From assembly GCF_029761915.1 (NCBI RefSeq), contig NZ_CP121695.1, positions 310,001-374,000 on the forward strand: a stretch of 64,000 bases of DNA, in the 5' to 3' direction. The stretch is from Bradyrhizobium sp. CB1650. Lineage in GTDB: Bacteria; Pseudomonadota; Alphaproteobacteria; Rhizobiales; Xanthobacteraceae. The notes below the pieces were generated by a model. The model was not told where the DNA came from, made no database searches, and saw nothing but the letters and a program-made list of their open reading frames with translations. Positions 48,330 to 57,574 of this stretch are shown here, one piece after another. Position numbers and translations under genes: made by a program. The stretch's first letter is position 1, and every line of letters starts with the position of its first letter.

Positions 48330-49066
48330 CTTCGCGCAAGACCGTTCTGGTGCTGGGTGGCTCCTCCGATATCGCTCGCGCCACCGCGCGCGCCTTCGCC
48401 AAGGCCGGATACGACGTCCAGCTCGCCGGCCGCGACGCCGCCGTGCTGGAGCCTGACGCGGCGGATCTGCGCGCGCGCTACAATGTCGAGGCGAGCGTCT
48501 GGACGTTCGACGTGCTCGACACGGTGTCGTTCCAAGACTTCGTCAGCGGCCTTCCAGTATTGCCGGATGTCGTCATCTCGATCGTCGGCTTGCTGGGCTT
48601 GCAGGAGAGCGCGCAGAGCGATCTCGATCACGCCACGACGGTCATGCGCTCGAACTACGAAGGGCCCGCGCTGATCCTCGGCCTGTTCGCGGAGAGGTTC
48701 TTGGCGCGCGGAACCGGCTCGATCGTGGGCGTGTCATCCGTTGCCGGCGATCGCGGCCGTGCCTCGAACTATGTCTACGGCTCCGCCAAGGCGGGCTTTT
48801 CCGCGTTCCTGTCCGGCTTGCGCGCCCGCGCCAGCCGCGGCGGCGTGCACGTCGTCACCGTCAAGCCCGGCTTCGTCCGCACCAGAATGACCGAGGGCAT
48901 GAAGCTGATCGGGCCGCTGACTGTCGAAGCGGCCGTGGTGGGCGAGGCCATCCTCAATGCCGTGCAGCGGCAGACCGACGTCGTCTATGTCAGCAACAAA
49001 TGGCGCCTCGTGATGCTCATCATCAAGGCGCTGCCGGAAGCGATCTTCAAGAAGCTGAAGTTCTGA
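48326..49066 (+). CDS. DprE2-like short-chain dehydrogenase
   Basis: 246 aa SDR starting with GTG inside the stop of the DprE1-like gene. The NAD(P) motif is VLVLGGSSDIARATARAFAK; the catalytic Tyr-x3-Lys is YVYGSAKAGFSAFLSGLRAR; the C-terminus ends with a hydrophobic amphipathic segment (WRLVMLIIKALPEAIFKKLK), suggesting membrane contact. In mycobacteria DprE2 reduces the 2-keto intermediate to polyprenylphosphoryl-arabinose. Function here follows from its pairing with the DprE1 homologue. Confidence 0.85.
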   Translation: MTSRKTVLVLGGSSDIARATARAFAKAGYDVQLAGRDAAVLEPDAADLRARYNVEASVWTFDVLDTVSFQDFVSGLPVLPDVVISIVGLLGLQESAQSDLDHATTVMRSNYEGPALILGLFAERFLARGTGSIVGVSSVAGDRGRASNYVYGSAKAGFSAFLSGLRARASRGGVHVVTVKPGFVRTRMTEGMKLIGPLTVEAAVVGEAILNAVQRQTDVVYVSNKWRLVMLIIKALPEAIFKKLKF

Positions 49067-49112
49067 CGTTTGTTGCAGTGAGCCTGCAGCGTAGCCGCGG
49101 CGAGCTGCGCTA

Positions 49113-49135
49113 CCTCGCCCGCTTGCGGGGAGAGG
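49113..49135. repeat. Hairpin repeat CCTCGCCCGC-TT-GCGGGGAGAGG
   Basis: Near-copy of the dispersed hairpin at 5948-5971, again between convergent genes (DprE2-like and NDUFA9-like). Confidence 0.7.
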
Positions 49136-49149
49136 TAAGGTGCCTTCGC

Positions 49150-50115
49150 TTACCTGCCGTTGCCCTGGAACTGCCCGGCGGCGCGGAAGCGCCAGAGATA
49201 TTGCGGGGCGATCGCCTCGAGCGAATCGGGCGCAATGCCGAGGCCTTCCAGCGTCAGGCCGGCGGCCTTGGCCGTATCCGATACGATGTTGTCGCGCTCG
49301 AGCAGCGTGACCTGGTCCGGCGTCAGCTTGAACGCGCCCGGCGCGAATTGCAGGAAGTTGGCCTGGAAACGGGCCAGTCCGAACGACAGCGGAACCAGCA
49401 TCCGCTTGCGGTCGGTGATGGCGAGGATGGTTTCGATGATCTCGCGCATGGTCAGCACGTCCGGTCCGCCGAGCTCGTAAGTGGCGCCCTTCCTGGCCTT
49501 GCCGTCGACCGCATCCGCGATCGCGGTCGCGACGTCGCCGACATAGACCGGCTGCATCTTCGTGTCGCCGCCGACCAGCGGCAGCACCGGCGACATCCGC
49601 GCGAGCGCGGCAAAGCGGTTGGTGAACTGGTCCTCGGGGCCGAACATCAGCGAGGGCCGGAAAATCGTGGCCGAGGGCACCGCGGCCAGCACAGCCTTCT
49701 CGCCGGCGGCCTTGGCCCTCGCGTAGTGCGACGGCGATTCTTCGTCGGCGCCGATCGCCGAGACATGCACCATCTCCGCGCCGGCGGCGGCCGCCGCCTT
49801 GGCGACGGTCTCGGCGCCCTTGGCCTGGACCGCGTCAAAGGTCTGTCCCCCGCCTTCAGTGAGGATGCCGACAAGATTGATCGCGACATGCGAATCACGC
49901 ACCGCCGACTCGACCGAGGCTGGATAGCGCAAATTCGCCTGCACGGTGTGGACCTGCCCGACCCGGCCGAGCGGCTGCAGGAAGCCGGCCAGTTCCGGCC
50001 GCCGCACCGCGACCCGGACCCGGTAGTCGCGCTTGCACAGCGCGCGGACGACGCTCCGGCCCAAAAATCCCGATCCGCCGAAAACCGTGACGAGCGTGTC
50101 CAGATTCGTAGCCAT
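49150..50115 (-). CDS. NDUFA9-like complex I-associated NAD-dependent epimerase/dehydratase family protein
   Basis: 321 aa atypical SDR. An N-terminal dinucleotide motif VTVFGGSGFLGRSVVRALCK, then VAINLVGILTEGGGQTFDAV and MVHVSAIGADEESPSHYARA, where the Ser and Tyr-x3-Lys region aligns, and RPSLMFGPEDQFTNRFAALA, characteristic of the NDUFA9/NdhA9 group. In alphaproteobacteria this group is linked to respiratory complex I; the direct role is not fixed. Confidence 0.88.
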   Translation of the reverse strand: MATNLDTLVTVFGGSGFLGRSVVRALCKRDYRVRVAVRRPELAGFLQPLGRVGQVHTVQANLRYPASVESAVRDSHVAINLVGILTEGGGQTFDAVQAKGAETVAKAAAAAGAEMVHVSAIGADEESPSHYARAKAAGEKAVLAAVPSATIFRPSLMFGPEDQFTNRFAALARMSPVLPLVGGDTKMQPVYVGDVATAIADAVDGKARKGATYELGGPDVLTMREIIETILAITDRKRMLVPLSFGLARFQANFLQFAPGAFKLTPDQVTLLERDNIVSDTAKAAGLTLEGLGIAPDSLEAIAPQYLWRFRAAGQFQGNGR

Positions 50116-50213
50116 GGCGGTCCATTCCTGAGGGAGAGTGCGTTTTGAGCAGGCTTGTATCGGGCCGGTTAGCGATGTGCAATCCGCAACCCCAAGCGGG
50201 CTTCACGCATGAT

Positions 50214-50242
50214 TTGACAAGCGCGTCACTGATCCGTAGTAA
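50214..50242 (+). promoter_or_regulatory. Housekeeping promoter of tRNA-Leu
   Basis: TTGACA (50214-50219) is an exact -35 consensus, followed by 17 bases and TAGTAA (50237-50242). Position +1 would fall about 15-20 bases upstream of the tRNA. Confidence 0.8.
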
Positions 50243-50265
50243 CCGCCTCCGTGCCCAACAGGCAT

Positions 50266-50352
<87 letters not shown>

Positions 50353-50498
50353 CCCCTCTCCTAAGAGCTTGAAATCGCTCGATTGCAGGGAAATCGCCGC
50401 TGACCGGTACACAAGACCGGGACACAGCGCGATGAACTATCGATCGCCTTGAGCCATGCACAGCCTCTGTCTAACCTACGTGGGCTTTGGGCTTGATC

Positions 50499-51158
50499 AT
50501 GCTCGCCGCCATCATTGAACGACGCAGAACTGCGTTGATCTCGCAGTGGGTACGCGACCCCTTGGTGCTCGTCCAGGTCGAGGCGCCGGTCGCCTTGCCG
50601 GGCTTGGTGTTCGTCGATCCCGACGGCAGCAGCGCGGCGAGCGGCAAGCTCGGCCGGCGCGCGTTCACCTCGTGTGCACTGGTCCGTGGTGGCAGCGATC
50701 GCGATTCGAGCTGGTCGGCCTGGGTGGCCGCCGACTATTCGAGTTATCGGGCCGCCTATCTCGCCTTCATCCGCGATGCCTACGGGATCAACGCGACAGC
50801 CGCCGATCTCGTAGGATGGGACGTCGACCACCTTCTCAACCGCGCCCGCTCGCCACTCGGCTCCACGTTTATTCGCATCGAGGCCATCCCGGCGGTCGCC
50901 AACCAGGAATGGGGCCGGCTGTTTGAGAAAGCCGCGAGCAATCCGCAGTTCTTCGCGAACCAAGCCCGGCAGCGGCGGACCATGAGCTGGATGATCTGTG
51001 CCAAGCTGGCTGGCCAGGTTCCGCCACGGGGACCTCAAGACGCGGCCGGCATCACGCGGCTGGTCAGCTATTTCCGGGGTCTCGGTCTCCCGGAGGCGGA
51101 GTCGCAGCAGGGGTTGAGCGAAATGCTCTCCTTCGCCTGTCGCTCCGGATCGCACTGA
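50499..51158 (+). CDS. Hypothetical protein with HNH-like DxDHLxNR segment
   Basis: 219 aa; family not recognised. Between residues about 105 and 150 it has LVGWDVDHLLNRARSPLG, then RIEAIPAVANQEWGRLFEKA. A D-x-D-H...N-R followed by an Asn and a Trp-Gly about 25 residues later resembles HNH/AHH-type nuclease or polymorphic-toxin cores, but no confirmed fold can be claimed. No signal peptide. It stands alone 146 bases after tRNA-Leu, facing the MFS gene. Confidence 0.6.
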   Translation: MLAAIIERRRTALISQWVRDPLVLVQVEAPVALPGLVFVDPDGSSAASGKLGRRAFTSCALVRGGSDRDSSWSAWVAADYSSYRAAYLAFIRDAYGINATAADLVGWDVDHLLNRARSPLGSTFIRIEAIPAVANQEWGRLFEKAASNPQFFANQARQRRTMSWMICAKLAGQVPPRGPQDAAGITRLVSYFRGLGLPEAESQQGLSEMLSFACRSGSH

Positions 51159-51294
51159 ATCCAACGGCTGGTTTGCGGAGCGTTGGCCGATCCGCAGGCA
51201 TCTCAGCGGTCCCTGCGAGATCTGAGGCGTGCACAATCCCTTGTCCACACGCTCGCGACGGGGGCGCCTTAGTGCCAAATCGGTCCGCTCGCCC

Positions 51295-52566
51295 TCACAC
51301 CACCCGCCTCCCGGCCCGATTCGCGACCGACTTCTGCACGAAGTACATCGCGACCAGCGAGACGATCGACGTCGCGACGACGATGTATCCGAGCCGATCG
51401 AAATGGATCAGCGCCCCATCCGGCTCTTGCGCGATGATCCCTGCGGCGAGCACCGAGCCGAGCCCGCCGGAGAGCTGCTGCAGTGACGCGCTGATCGCGC
51501 TGAACGAGCCGCGCTGGCTGGGATCGGGGATTGCCGACATCAGCGCCTGCGACGGGATCATCCGCGAAAAGATGCCGACGAACATCAGGACGTTGACGAG
51601 GATCGCGGTAGCGAGCGCGACGTGGCCGAGATGGGTATAGATCAGCACCATGATCACCGACACCACGCTGCCGAAGACAAAGGTCGGATATTTGCCGAAC
51701 GCGTCGCTCGCCCTGCCGACCAGCGGCCCCGTGACGATGCTGAACAGGCCGGAGACGAGGTAGATCGTCGGCAGGTGGCTGATGTCGATGCCGAGATTAT
51801 GCACCGTGAAGGCGCTGGAGAACGGCATCAGCATATATCCGCCCGTCGCCAGCAGCGTCGTGACGGCGAAGGCCAGCGTATAGCGCGGCTGTCCGATGGT
51901 CGCGATCAAATGGCGGAAAGGGTTCTTGTCCTGCTTGAATCGCAGATGCGCGTCGACCGGCTCCATCGCCAGCGCGATCACGGCGATCGCTGCGATCGAC
52001 AGACCGACGATCGCGACGAAGCAGACATGCCAGTTCCAGTGATTGGCGAGAAACAGCCCGGCCGGAATGCCGAGCACCTGGCTCGCGGCGAACGCGGTCT
52101 GGACGAATCCCATCACGCGGCCGCGTAAGTGCAACGGGAACAGGTCGGTGATGATGGCAAGCACGATGGAGCCCATCACGCCGCCGAACAATCCGGTCAC
52201 GATCCTGCCGAGGAGCAGGACGTGGTAGTTCTGCGCCACGGCGCAGAGCACGGTTCCGAGCGTGAAGCCGACATAGAAGAACAACAAGAGGCGCTTGCGA
52301 TCGAAGCGATCGGCAAAGCCGGCGGCCAGGATGCCCGAAATTCCCGCGCTGAACGCGTAGGCCGAAACCGCGACGCCGAATTGCCCGGCCGTGATGTTGA
52401 GCGCAGGCATCAGGATGGCGCCGAGCGGCGACATGATGATGAAATCGAGAATGATCGTGAACTGCGTGAACGCGAGCAGCGCGATGAGCAGCGACTGGTA
52501 GCGCGAAAAGCCGCGTTGGCGTTCCTGTTGATCGTCGATAGGCGCTGCGAGCGTCTGTTCGGTCAT
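51295..52566 (-). CDS. MFS transporter (DHA/AraJ-like, 12 TM)
   Basis: 423 aa. Twelve predicted helices with the MFS loop AAGFADRFDRKRLLLFFYVG after TM2, GRIVTGLFGGVMGSIVLAII, and FVQTAFAASQVLGIPAGLFL, the motif-C pattern of drug/H+ antiporters. The ATG at 52566 follows a weak ribosome site. An efflux role (arabinose-like or drug) is typical of the family, but the substrate is not indicated by sequence. Confidence 0.88.
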   Translation of the reverse strand: MTEQTLAAPIDDQQERQRGFSRYQSLLIALLAFTQFTIILDFIIMSPLGAILMPALNITAGQFGVAVSAYAFSAGISGILAAGFADRFDRKRLLLFFYVGFTLGTVLCAVAQNYHVLLLGRIVTGLFGGVMGSIVLAIITDLFPLHLRGRVMGFVQTAFAASQVLGIPAGLFLANHWNWHVCFVAIVGLSIAAIAVIALAMEPVDAHLRFKQDKNPFRHLIATIGQPRYTLAFAVTTLLATGGYMLMPFSSAFTVHNLGIDISHLPTIYLVSGLFSIVTGPLVGRASDAFGKYPTFVFGSVVSVIMVLIYTHLGHVALATAILVNVLMFVGIFSRMIPSQALMSAIPDPSQRGSFSAISASLQQLSGGLGSVLAAGIIAQEPDGALIHFDRLGYIVVATSIVSLVAMYFVQKSVANRAGRRVV

Positions 52567-52869
52567 GACACTTGATTCGTGGTGAATGGGACAAGGGGCG
52601 CGAGAATGGGCAACAGATAGGGTGGGCCCGGGGCGATTGCACGGGGCGCATGGCACAAGTTTCGCTCGAATATGGAGCTCGCGCCGGATTGTGGGATCCA
52701 TGCAACAGCCTCGCGGCCAAAGGCCCGCTCATCCGTGCGATTTCGCGCCGATTGCCTTCGGCATCCCGCGGCGGCTGCGCACTCCCTCCAGTCGAATTAA
52801 GCCGCCCTTAGCGAATGATCCCCTAGGGTTTGACCGTCCATTTTCCCGCTCCCCGGCCAAGGTCCGGTG

Positions 52870-54222
52870 ATGTCGCGGTCAGAAGAGCGTTTTCGGATGG
52901 AGCAGCCTGTCTGGCAGTACGAATCTGGCACGGCGGAGCCGTCGGCGGTCCCGACGCCTGCGCGGACGCTTGTCGTCGATCTCGAAGGCGGCCTGCTGCG
53001 CTCTGAGCTGCTAATGGAAGCGCTGTTCAGCAGGCCCGGTCTTATGCTGGCTCGTTTCGGCGCAGGCGGAAGGGCGGGCATGGCGGCGCTCACGGATATC
53101 CTGACGCGGGCCGAGATCGACTATGCCCATCTGCCCTATGATTCCGATGTACTGAACCACGCGCTGGCGGCGCGGGCGCGGGGCGCGAAGATCTATCTCG
53201 TCGCGGGGCGTTTCGCCGATCATGCCGCAGCCATCGCGGCGCATCTTGGTTTTGATGGCGTCGTGACGCCGGCCGATCTAGCTGCGGACAACGCCCTGCC
53301 ATTCGGTCGTGCTTCAATCGAACGCGTCGACAGCCGAGGCCGCAGTCGCGCCAGTCTGAAAACCTGGACGAAGGCGCTGCGCGTCTATCAATACGCCAAG
53401 AACACATTGGTGTTCGTGCCGGCGATCACCGCACATCAGATGAATCTTGCAACGCTCGGCGAAGCACTGCTGGCGTTTCTGGCGTTCTCGGCCTGCGCGT
53501 CGGGCGCCTATCTGATGAACGACCTGCTCGACCTCGCGGCCGACCGGCAGCACCCGACCAAGCGCCATCGCGCGCTCGCGGCGGGCGATTTGCCGATCTC
53601 CTCCGCGCTGCTCGCAATCCCGGCGCTGTGGCTGTTCGCGGTCGCGGCCAGCCTCTGCATCTCCGCCGTCTTCCTCGGCGTGCTCTGCGCCTATCTCGCC
53701 ACCACCATCGCCTATTCGCTCGTGCTCAAGCGCAAGCTGCTGGTCGACGTCGTCACGCTCGCCGGCCTCTATACGCTGCGCATCATCGCAGGGGCCGTCG
53801 GCGTCGGCGTCGTGCTGTCGGAATGGCTCTTGATCTTCTCGCTATTCGTGTTCACCTCGCTGGCGCTGATCAAGCGCTTCAGCGAGCTCAGCATGCGTCA
53901 GGGCGCAGGGCTCGCCGATCCCTCCAACCGCGACTACAGGATCACAGATTTGCACGTCATCGCCGCGATGGCGGCAGCGAGCGGCATGAACGCGGTGACC
54001 GTGTTCTCGCTCTATGTGTCGTCATCGGCGGTGACGCCGCTCTACAGCCGTCCCTGGATGCTGTGGCTGCTCAACCCGCTGCTGCTCTACTGGTTCGGCC
54101 GCGCCCTGATGATGGCGCATCGCCGCGAGATGCCAGACGATCCCATCATCTACACCTTCCGCGATGGCGCCAGCCGCATCACGGTGGCGGCGATGATCTG
54201 CATCATGCTGGCGGCGATCTGA
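52870..54222 (+). CDS. UbiA-family phosphoribosyltransferase with degenerate N-terminal HAD domain (DPPR synthase-like)
   Basis: 450 aa. Residues 30-165 look like a HAD phosphatase, but the expected DxDGT motif reads DLEGG (37-41), so the second catalytic Asp is Glu. Residues 170-450 form a polytopic UbiA domain: MNDLLDLAADRQHPTKRHRA matches the prenyl-phosphate/Mg motif NDxxDxxxDRxxPxKRxR, followed by YSLVLKRKLLVDVVTLAGLY and LRIIAGAVGV. This pattern fits decaprenyl-phosphate phosphoribosyltransferase (Rv3806c type, also NoeC), giving polyprenylphosphoryl-5-phosphoribose. Confidence 0.82.
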   Translation: MSRSEERFRMEQPVWQYESGTAEPSAVPTPARTLVVDLEGGLLRSELLMEALFSRPGLMLARFGAGGRAGMAALTDILTRAEIDYAHLPYDSDVLNHALAARARGAKIYLVAGRFADHAAAIAAHLGFDGVVTPADLAADNALPFGRASIERVDSRGRSRASLKTWTKALRVYQYAKNTLVFVPAITAHQMNLATLGEALLAFLAFSACASGAYLMNDLLDLAADRQHPTKRHRALAAGDLPISSALLAIPALWLFAVAASLCISAVFLGVLCAYLATTIAYSLVLKRKLLVDVVTLAGLYTLRIIAGAVGVGVVLSEWLLIFSLFVFTSLALIKRFSELSMRQGAGLADPSNRDYRITDLHVIAAMAAASGMNAVTVFSLYVSSSAVTPLYSRPWMLWLLNPLLLYWFGRALMMAHRREMPDDPIIYTFRDGASRITVAAMICIMLAAI

Positions 54223-54231
54223 CGCTTTGCT

Positions 54232-55758
54232 TCAGCGCGAACGCTGGGTCTCGATGAGATGGGCCTGATCGGCTGTTCGGCTCGCATCGGGCGGTGTCAG
54301 GCGGAATAGACGATAGATGTCCACCTTCGGCGTGTCCGCCGGTGCGCGGCCCGCATAGACCTCTTCGACAGCCCAGCCCTGCTCGCGCAGGCCCTCGGCG
54401 AGGCCGAACCGCTGGTTCCAGTCCTCGATGGCGAGAAGATATTTCGCGTCGAACTTTGCGGCGATGCTCGCAACCGCCTCGGGACGCTGCCGGCCGACGC
54501 TGGGATAGGTGAGCGCGGCGTGGATCGCGGTGGCCGCCGGTGTCTTCAGCCCGACCAGATCGACCAGCGCGGTGTGCCCGGCATAGGCGACGTAGCCGGC
54601 GTCGTGCACCATGACCATCGGCCGTTCCGGCAGATTCGCGTTCATCCAGCTCACCACGTCGGCAAGGCTCTGCCGGTAGCCCAGGATATGCGTCTTGTAG
54701 ATGTTGAACTGCGCGCCAAATCCGAGCGGCACGAACAGCGCGGAGATCGCGACGATGCGCAGCGCCTGCTTGCGATGGTTTGACGCGAGCGCGCCGGCGA
54801 CGCCGAACAGCACGATCGGCGCGAAGACGTAGAGATAGCGCCCGCCATTGTGCGCGAGCCCGCCTGGAAGGCGCCAGAAGAACGAGGCGACGAACACGAT
54901 CGCAAACAGCGCCAGCATCAATTCGAGCGCACGCAAACGGGCAAAGCGGAAGCAGAGAAACAGTGGGAAGCTCGCCACCACGGCCTGCGCGAGCGCGCCT
55001 GATACGAACAGCGCCTTTGTCGAGAGGTCGGCATGGCGCTCGGCGAAGAAATACATCTTGGCGCCGACGGTGTTGGGAATGAAGGAACCGGTGTCGATCC
55101 AGTACCAGACCAGGAACGGCGCTGCGCTTGCAATGCTCAGCGCCGCGGCGGTGAGCTTGAAGCCGAGCGCACGGTCGCGCGCGCTGAGCAGGATCAGCAT
55201 CGCGCCTGCGGCGAGGAAGCTGAGCTCCGGCCGGATGAACGGCATGATCCCACACAGGATCGGCAGCCACAGCGAGCGCCGCTTGTCGGTGACGAGCTTG
55301 ATGGTCCAGGCGACGGCGGCCATCGCAAGACCGGTGTCCATGCCGTTGAGAAGCTGGAACAGCGTGCCGGCGAGGACGAGGCTCGCAAGCGCAATCAGCG
55401 TCGCATCGCGCCGCGAACAGCCGGCATTGATGCACACACCGAACACGCCGAGCACGTACACGACGCCGGTAACGGCTCCGAGCACGAACAGCGCCAGCGT
55501 GTCGGGATGGATGATCTGTTCGAACGCCATCAGCAGCGTGAGATGCACGCCGCTGGTCGCGCCGACCAGCGCGGGCACGCCGGCGTAGTTGTCGTCGTGG
55601 CCGAGGCGAAGGACGTTGGCGTTGTGCAGATTGATGAAGGCGTCGTCGGACGGAAATACCGCGCCGCCGGCGAGCGCGTAGACGATCGCGAAGACCGCGA
55701 GCGTGACGGCGATGCAGACGCCGGGGCCGATCAAATCGCTTCTCGGGATCGCGTTCAT
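54232..55758 (-). CDS. GT-C-like polytopic membrane protein (possible polyprenyl-phosphate-arabinose transferase)
   Basis: 508 aa with about ten hydrophobic helices followed by a soluble C-terminal region of about 130 residues. The first extracytoplasmic loop carries SDDAFINLHNANVLRLGHDD then GVPALVGATSGVHLTLL, similar to the DDxxI...G.T loop of GT-C glycosyltransferases such as mycobacterial AftB. VWYWIDTGSFIPNTVGAKMY and WRLPGGLAHNGGRYLYVFAP are further GT-C-like loops. It is convergent with the UbiA gene, 9 bases away. The transferase role is inference; start could be a TTG 12 bases upstream. Confidence 0.65.
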   Translation of the reverse strand: MNAIPRSDLIGPGVCIAVTLAVFAIVYALAGGAVFPSDDAFINLHNANVLRLGHDDNYAGVPALVGATSGVHLTLLMAFEQIIHPDTLALFVLGAVTGVVYVLGVFGVCINAGCSRRDATLIALASLVLAGTLFQLLNGMDTGLAMAAVAWTIKLVTDKRRSLWLPILCGIMPFIRPELSFLAAGAMLILLSARDRALGFKLTAAALSIASAAPFLVWYWIDTGSFIPNTVGAKMYFFAERHADLSTKALFVSGALAQAVVASFPLFLCFRFARLRALELMLALFAIVFVASFFWRLPGGLAHNGGRYLYVFAPIVLFGVAGALASNHRKQALRIVAISALFVPLGFGAQFNIYKTHILGYRQSLADVVSWMNANLPERPMVMVHDAGYVAYAGHTALVDLVGLKTPAATAIHAALTYPSVGRQRPEAVASIAAKFDAKYLLAIEDWNQRFGLAEGLREQGWAVEEVYAGRAPADTPKVDIYRLFRLTPPDASRTADQAHLIETQRSR

Positions 55759-56013
55759 CGGGGCCGGCAACCGCCACTTTGGAGATCTTGACCATGTTTC
55801 TTACGATTGCCGGGCTTAAGCCTCTGTTAAAGTTCGATATCTGGATGTTGCCGTACTTGCGCCGGCCCTGCCCAGCGGATACATCGCGTCGCAGCCCGGC
55901 CGATCGGCCGCAGCAAGCCGTCAGCGGTGCATTCGGTCCGGCCGGCCCTCGCCAGTTCCCGTTCCCGGCCTTAATTTCATCAGGCACCGATTCGAGTGAG
56001 GTTTTGAAACGCC

Positions 56014-56628
56014 ATGACCGTACGCCTGCATCGCGGCGACCTGCCCGACCTGTCCCGCTACACCGGAGCGGTGGCGATCGACACCGAGACCATGGGGCTC
56101 AATCCGCATCGCGACCGGCTCTGCGTGGTGCAGCTCTCGCCCGGCGACGGCAGCGCGGACGTGGTGCAGATCCCGAAGGGCCACACCGATGCGCCGAACC
56201 TGAAGACGCTGCTCGCCAATCCCGCGATCACCAAGATCTTCCACTACGCGCGATTTGACATCGCGGTGCTGTACCAGGCCTTCGGCGTGATGGCGCAGCC
56301 GCTCTACTGCACCAAGATCGCCTCCCGCCTGGCGCGCACCTATACCGACCGCCACGGCCTCAAGGACCTCGTGCGCGAGGTGCTCAATGTCGATCTCTCC
56401 AAGCAGCAGCAATCCAGCGACTGGGGCTCCGACAGCCTGACCGAGCCGCAGCTCGCTTACGCCGCCTCCGACGTGCTGCACCTGCATGGCTTGCGCGAGC
56501 GGCTCGATGCCATGCTGGTGCGGGAGGGCCGCACGGCGCTGGCCCAGGCCTGCTTCGACTTCCTGCCGACGCGCGCCCGGCTCGACCTCGAGGGCTGGGA
56601 GGCCGAGGACATTTTCGCGCATTCCTAA
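56014..56628 (+). CDS. Ribonuclease D-like 3'-5' exonuclease (short form, no HRDC)
   Basis: 204 aa DEDDy exonuclease. Exo I: VAIDTETMGLNPHRDRLCVV (Asp23, Glu25); Exo II: KIFHYARFDIAVLYQAFG; Exo III: EPQLAYAASDVLHLHGLRER with the Tyr-x3-Asp. Half the length of E. coli RNase D because the C-terminal HRDC domains are absent, which is usual in alphaproteobacteria. It likely processes tRNA or small RNA 3' ends. It lies 166 bases before lptC. Confidence 0.92.
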   Translation: MTVRLHRGDLPDLSRYTGAVAIDTETMGLNPHRDRLCVVQLSPGDGSADVVQIPKGHTDAPNLKTLLANPAITKIFHYARFDIAVLYQAFGVMAQPLYCTKIASRLARTYTDRHGLKDLVREVLNVDLSKQQQSSDWGSDSLTEPQLAYAASDVLHLHGLRERLDAMLVREGRTALAQACFDFLPTRARLDLEGWEAEDIFAHS

Positions 56629-56794
56629 CGGCCCGGTCCGGCTGCTAAGGAGGCCTGCCGCCCCGTTTCGGACACAGTCGTAACGGCCTGTCGCAGGCTG
56701 CATATTCCGAAGGTAACGGCTACAATGGGGCGTCCTCGACTGGAGCCTTACTGAGGCTTGGACTGGACAAGGCTAGCGACGCCCCGGAGCATTG

Positions 56795-57535
56795 GTGAAC
56801 TCGGCCCAGAATCCAACCTACGACGCCGCGCTCGCGGCGAAGTTCGCCACGGCGGCACGGCACAGCCGTCTGGTCCGGATTCTGCGCATCGCGGTGCCGG
56901 GAGCGGTGCTGCTCTCCTTGGCCGCGATCGTCGGCGTATCGATCTTCAATCCGTTCCGCATGCTGATGCCGAAATTGCCGATCGATTCCGGAAACCTGGT
57001 GGTGTCGGGCACCAAGATCACCATGGAATCGCCGCATCTTGCCGGCTACACGCCGGACCAGCGGCCCTATGAGCTCTGGGCCAAGACGGCAACGCAGGAC
57101 ATCACCGATCCTGATCATGTCGAGCTGTCGACCTTGCGCGCAAAGGTCCTGATGGAGGATCAATCGACCCTGTTCCTCGATGCACGTACCGGCGTGTTCG
57201 ACAACAAGCAGCAGCAGCTTGATCTGCACAAGGACATCTTCCTGCGCACCTCGACCGGCTATGAGGCGCGGCTGAACTCGGCCTTCGTCGACATGGGCAA
57301 GGGCACGGTCTCCTCTGACGACCATGTCGACGTCAAACTCACCAACGGAACGCTATCGGCCGATCGGCTGCGCATCACCGAAGGCGGCGACGTCGTCCGC
57401 TTCGAGGGCAATGTCGTCATGAATCTGGACAAGCTGAGCACGGACGAACCCGCCGCGGCTCAGCCCGCACCGGCCGAGCCCGCGCCGCCGGCAAAGACGC
57501 GCGCGCTGCAGAACAAGTCTGCCAATTCGAGATGA
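56795..57535 (+). CDS. lptC: LptC, LPS export protein
   Basis: 246 aa from a GTG start at 56795 with GGAG five bases upstream. A single N-terminal membrane anchor (RIAVPGAVLLSLAAIVGVSI) is followed by the beta-jellyroll periplasmic domain (DSGNLVVSGTKITMESPHLA, LFLDARTGVFDNKQQQLDLH, GEYEARLNSAFVDMG-like sequence). A Pro/Ala tail closes the protein. It bridges LptBFG to LptA. The stop lies inside the first copy of a 17-bp tandem repeat. Confidence 0.9.
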   Translation: MNSAQNPTYDAALAAKFATAARHSRLVRILRIAVPGAVLLSLAAIVGVSIFNPFRMLMPKLPIDSGNLVVSGTKITMESPHLAGYTPDQRPYELWAKTATQDITDPDHVELSTLRAKVLMEDQSTLFLDARTGVFDNKQQQLDLHKDIFLRTSTGYEARLNSAFVDMGKGTVSSDDHVDVKLTNGTLSADRLRITEGGDVVRFEGNVVMNLDKLSTDEPAAAQPAPAEPAPPAKTRALQNKSANSR

Positions 57536-57574
57536 TTGCCGATTCAAGATGACTGTCGATTCAAGATGATTGCC
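57524..57574. repeat. Three tandem 17-bp units at the lptC/lptA junction
   Basis: Units AATTCGAGATGATTGCC, GATTCAAGATGACTGTC and GATTCAAGATGATTGCC occupy 57524-57540, 57541-57557 and 57558-57574. Copies differ at one to four positions. The lptC stop is in unit 1 and an ATG that can start lptA is in unit 3. The unit length is not a multiple of three. Confidence 0.9.

Noticed and set aside
46992..49066. Annotation of the DprE1-like gene as a sugar-lactone or glycolate oxidase
   Set aside because: The HGKNHH block, the LAKDARQ active-site segment and direct coupling to an SDR match DprE1/DprE2.
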